Of a stretch of DNA of 5,928 nt, positions 5,634 to 5,928 are shown piece after piece. This DNA is from Gammaproteobacteria bacterium (GTDB lineage Bacteria > Pseudomonadota > Gammaproteobacteria > SZUA-152): the NCBI GenBank assembly GCA_024762755.1, contig JANTGX010000146.1, forward strand, positions 1-5,928, in the 5' to 3' direction. Position 1 is the stretch's first letter, and each line of letters starts with the position of its first letter. Under the pieces are notes generated by a model. That model was not told the origin of the DNA. It searched no databases and saw nothing but the letters and a program-made list of their open reading frames with translations. The position numbers were made by a program, and so were the translations under genes.

Positions 5634-5652
5634 GGTATTACCTAATAATACC
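5634..5652 (-). promoter_or_regulatory. Toxin-antitoxin promoter with palindromic operator
   Basis: GGTATTA (5634-5640) and TAATACC (5646-5652) form a perfect 7-bp inverted repeat with a 5-bp spacer. The minus-strand -10-like TATTAT (5645-5650) lies inside it, and the antitoxin start is 23 bases downstream of the palindrome. A further GTATT at 5625-5629 sits exactly 10 bp from the one at 5635-5639, one helical turn, as expected for RHH dimers binding side by side. The -35 is not obvious. The pattern is seen; autorepression is inferred from the family. Confidence 0.55.
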
Positions 5653-5815
5653 ATGGCACAGATTTCCGAGGGTGGAAGCGTCGGTCATGGTCATTCCGTG
5701 ATCACTGCCGGCATTGCCGGTCAAATATGGGTTATGAATTGAGGAGTGTCTCGTTATTGGAGATACTCTGTTCCCGCACAAGTCCCCTATGCCTCCCATC
5801 CATAAAACAGATCTA
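5653..5815 (-). other. 3' flank of the IS110-family element, containing its end
   Basis: These 163 bp lie between the transposase stop and the toxin-antitoxin operator, so one end of the insertion sequence should fall here. An inverted repeat at 5744-5752 and 5760-5768 (9 positions, one A-C mismatch on the minus strand, G-U on the plus strand) has a 7-nt loop. CCGGCA-T-TGCCGG lies at 5708-5720 and the palindrome GTGATCAC at 5698-5705. IS1111-group members of the IS110 family encode their guide (seek/bridge) RNA downstream of the transposase, so such an RNA could lie here. I cannot fix the boundary or show the RNA. Confidence 0.4.
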
Positions 5816-5928
5816 TCACGCATTCGCCTCAGCGGGGGTATAGAAACGCGCGGGATCGAACACGGCATCCTGCCGCCACATGCCATGGATGGCATGCAGG
5901 AGTTTGCGCATCACGGCGCAGACCGCCT
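5816..5928 (-). CDS. IS110-family transposase, C-terminal end only
   Basis: Only the last 36 codons are inside the window; the gene continues past the right edge. They read AVCAVMRKLLHAIHGMW followed by RQDAVFDPARFYTPAEANA and TGA at 5818-5816. The pattern V-M-R-K-L-L-x-x-I-x-G-x-W followed by FDP and YTP is characteristic of the C-terminus of IS110/IS1111-family transposases, DEDD-type recombinases guided by a structured RNA. The reading frame is minus strand and unbroken. Whether the rest is intact and whether it belongs to the IS110 or IS1111 group cannot be judged from this piece. Confidence 0.8.
   Translation of the reverse strand, partial: AVCAVMRKLLHAIHGMWRQDAVFDPARFYTPAEANA

Noticed and set aside
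5653..5742. Plus-strand 29-codon frame from ATG 5653 (MAQISEGGSVGHGHSVITAG...)
   Set aside because: It starts inside the toxin-antitoxin promoter region and has no Shine-Dalgarno. The glycine-rich sequence is not recognised, and it lies in the probable insertion-sequence end.

Overview
The window looks like a high-GC gammaproteobacterial chromosome. The GlyA and NrdR proteins are clearly of gammaproteobacterial type, and glyA-nrdR-ribD is a familiar gene order in that group. I cannot place it to genus from this sequence alone.

Left part (1-2981, plus strand) is housekeeping. It holds the 3' three quarters of glyA (serine hydroxymethyltransferase), whose stop codon sits in the loop of a perfect hairpin. 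A repeat-filled gap of about 380 bp follows. Then come nrdR, the zinc-ribbon/ATP-cone repressor of ribonucleotide reductase genes, and ribD, the bifunctional riboflavin deaminase/reductase. nrdR and ribD overlap by 8 bases and are probably translated together. The gap contains two 128-bp tandem copies of a repeat and an inverted copy of the repeat's first 31 bp just before nrdR, so the whole block is bounded by inverted repeats like a small non-autonomous element.

Middle part (2982-4520) is degraded accessory DNA. The expected next riboflavin genes do not follow ribD. Instead there is a short LysE/RhtB-type membrane protein that seems to have lost the middle third of the family fold. After it lies a stretch of about 440 bp without a confident gene, holding an orphan reading-frame tail and two hairpins with T-tracts on the minus strand. 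This is followed by a 5'-truncated, apparently frameshifted remnant of a TraG-N-like conjugation membrane protein, probably left by an integrative conjugative element.

Right part (4521-5928, minus strand) is also accessory. It carries an unrecognised membrane protein with a Tyr/His/Asp-rich tail, a type II toxin-antitoxin pair (CopG-type antitoxin and RelE/ParE-type toxin, 13-nt overlap) with a palindromic operator over its -10 box, and the last 36 codons of an IS110-family transposase entering from the right edge. The 160 bp between the transposase stop and the operator must contain one end of that element. It includes inverted repeats that make it a candidate place for an IS110/IS1111-type guide RNA.

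No wholly new system can be demonstrated. The points most worth checking are the IS110 3' flank, the repeat element before nrdR, the miniature LysE protein and the conjugation remnant.
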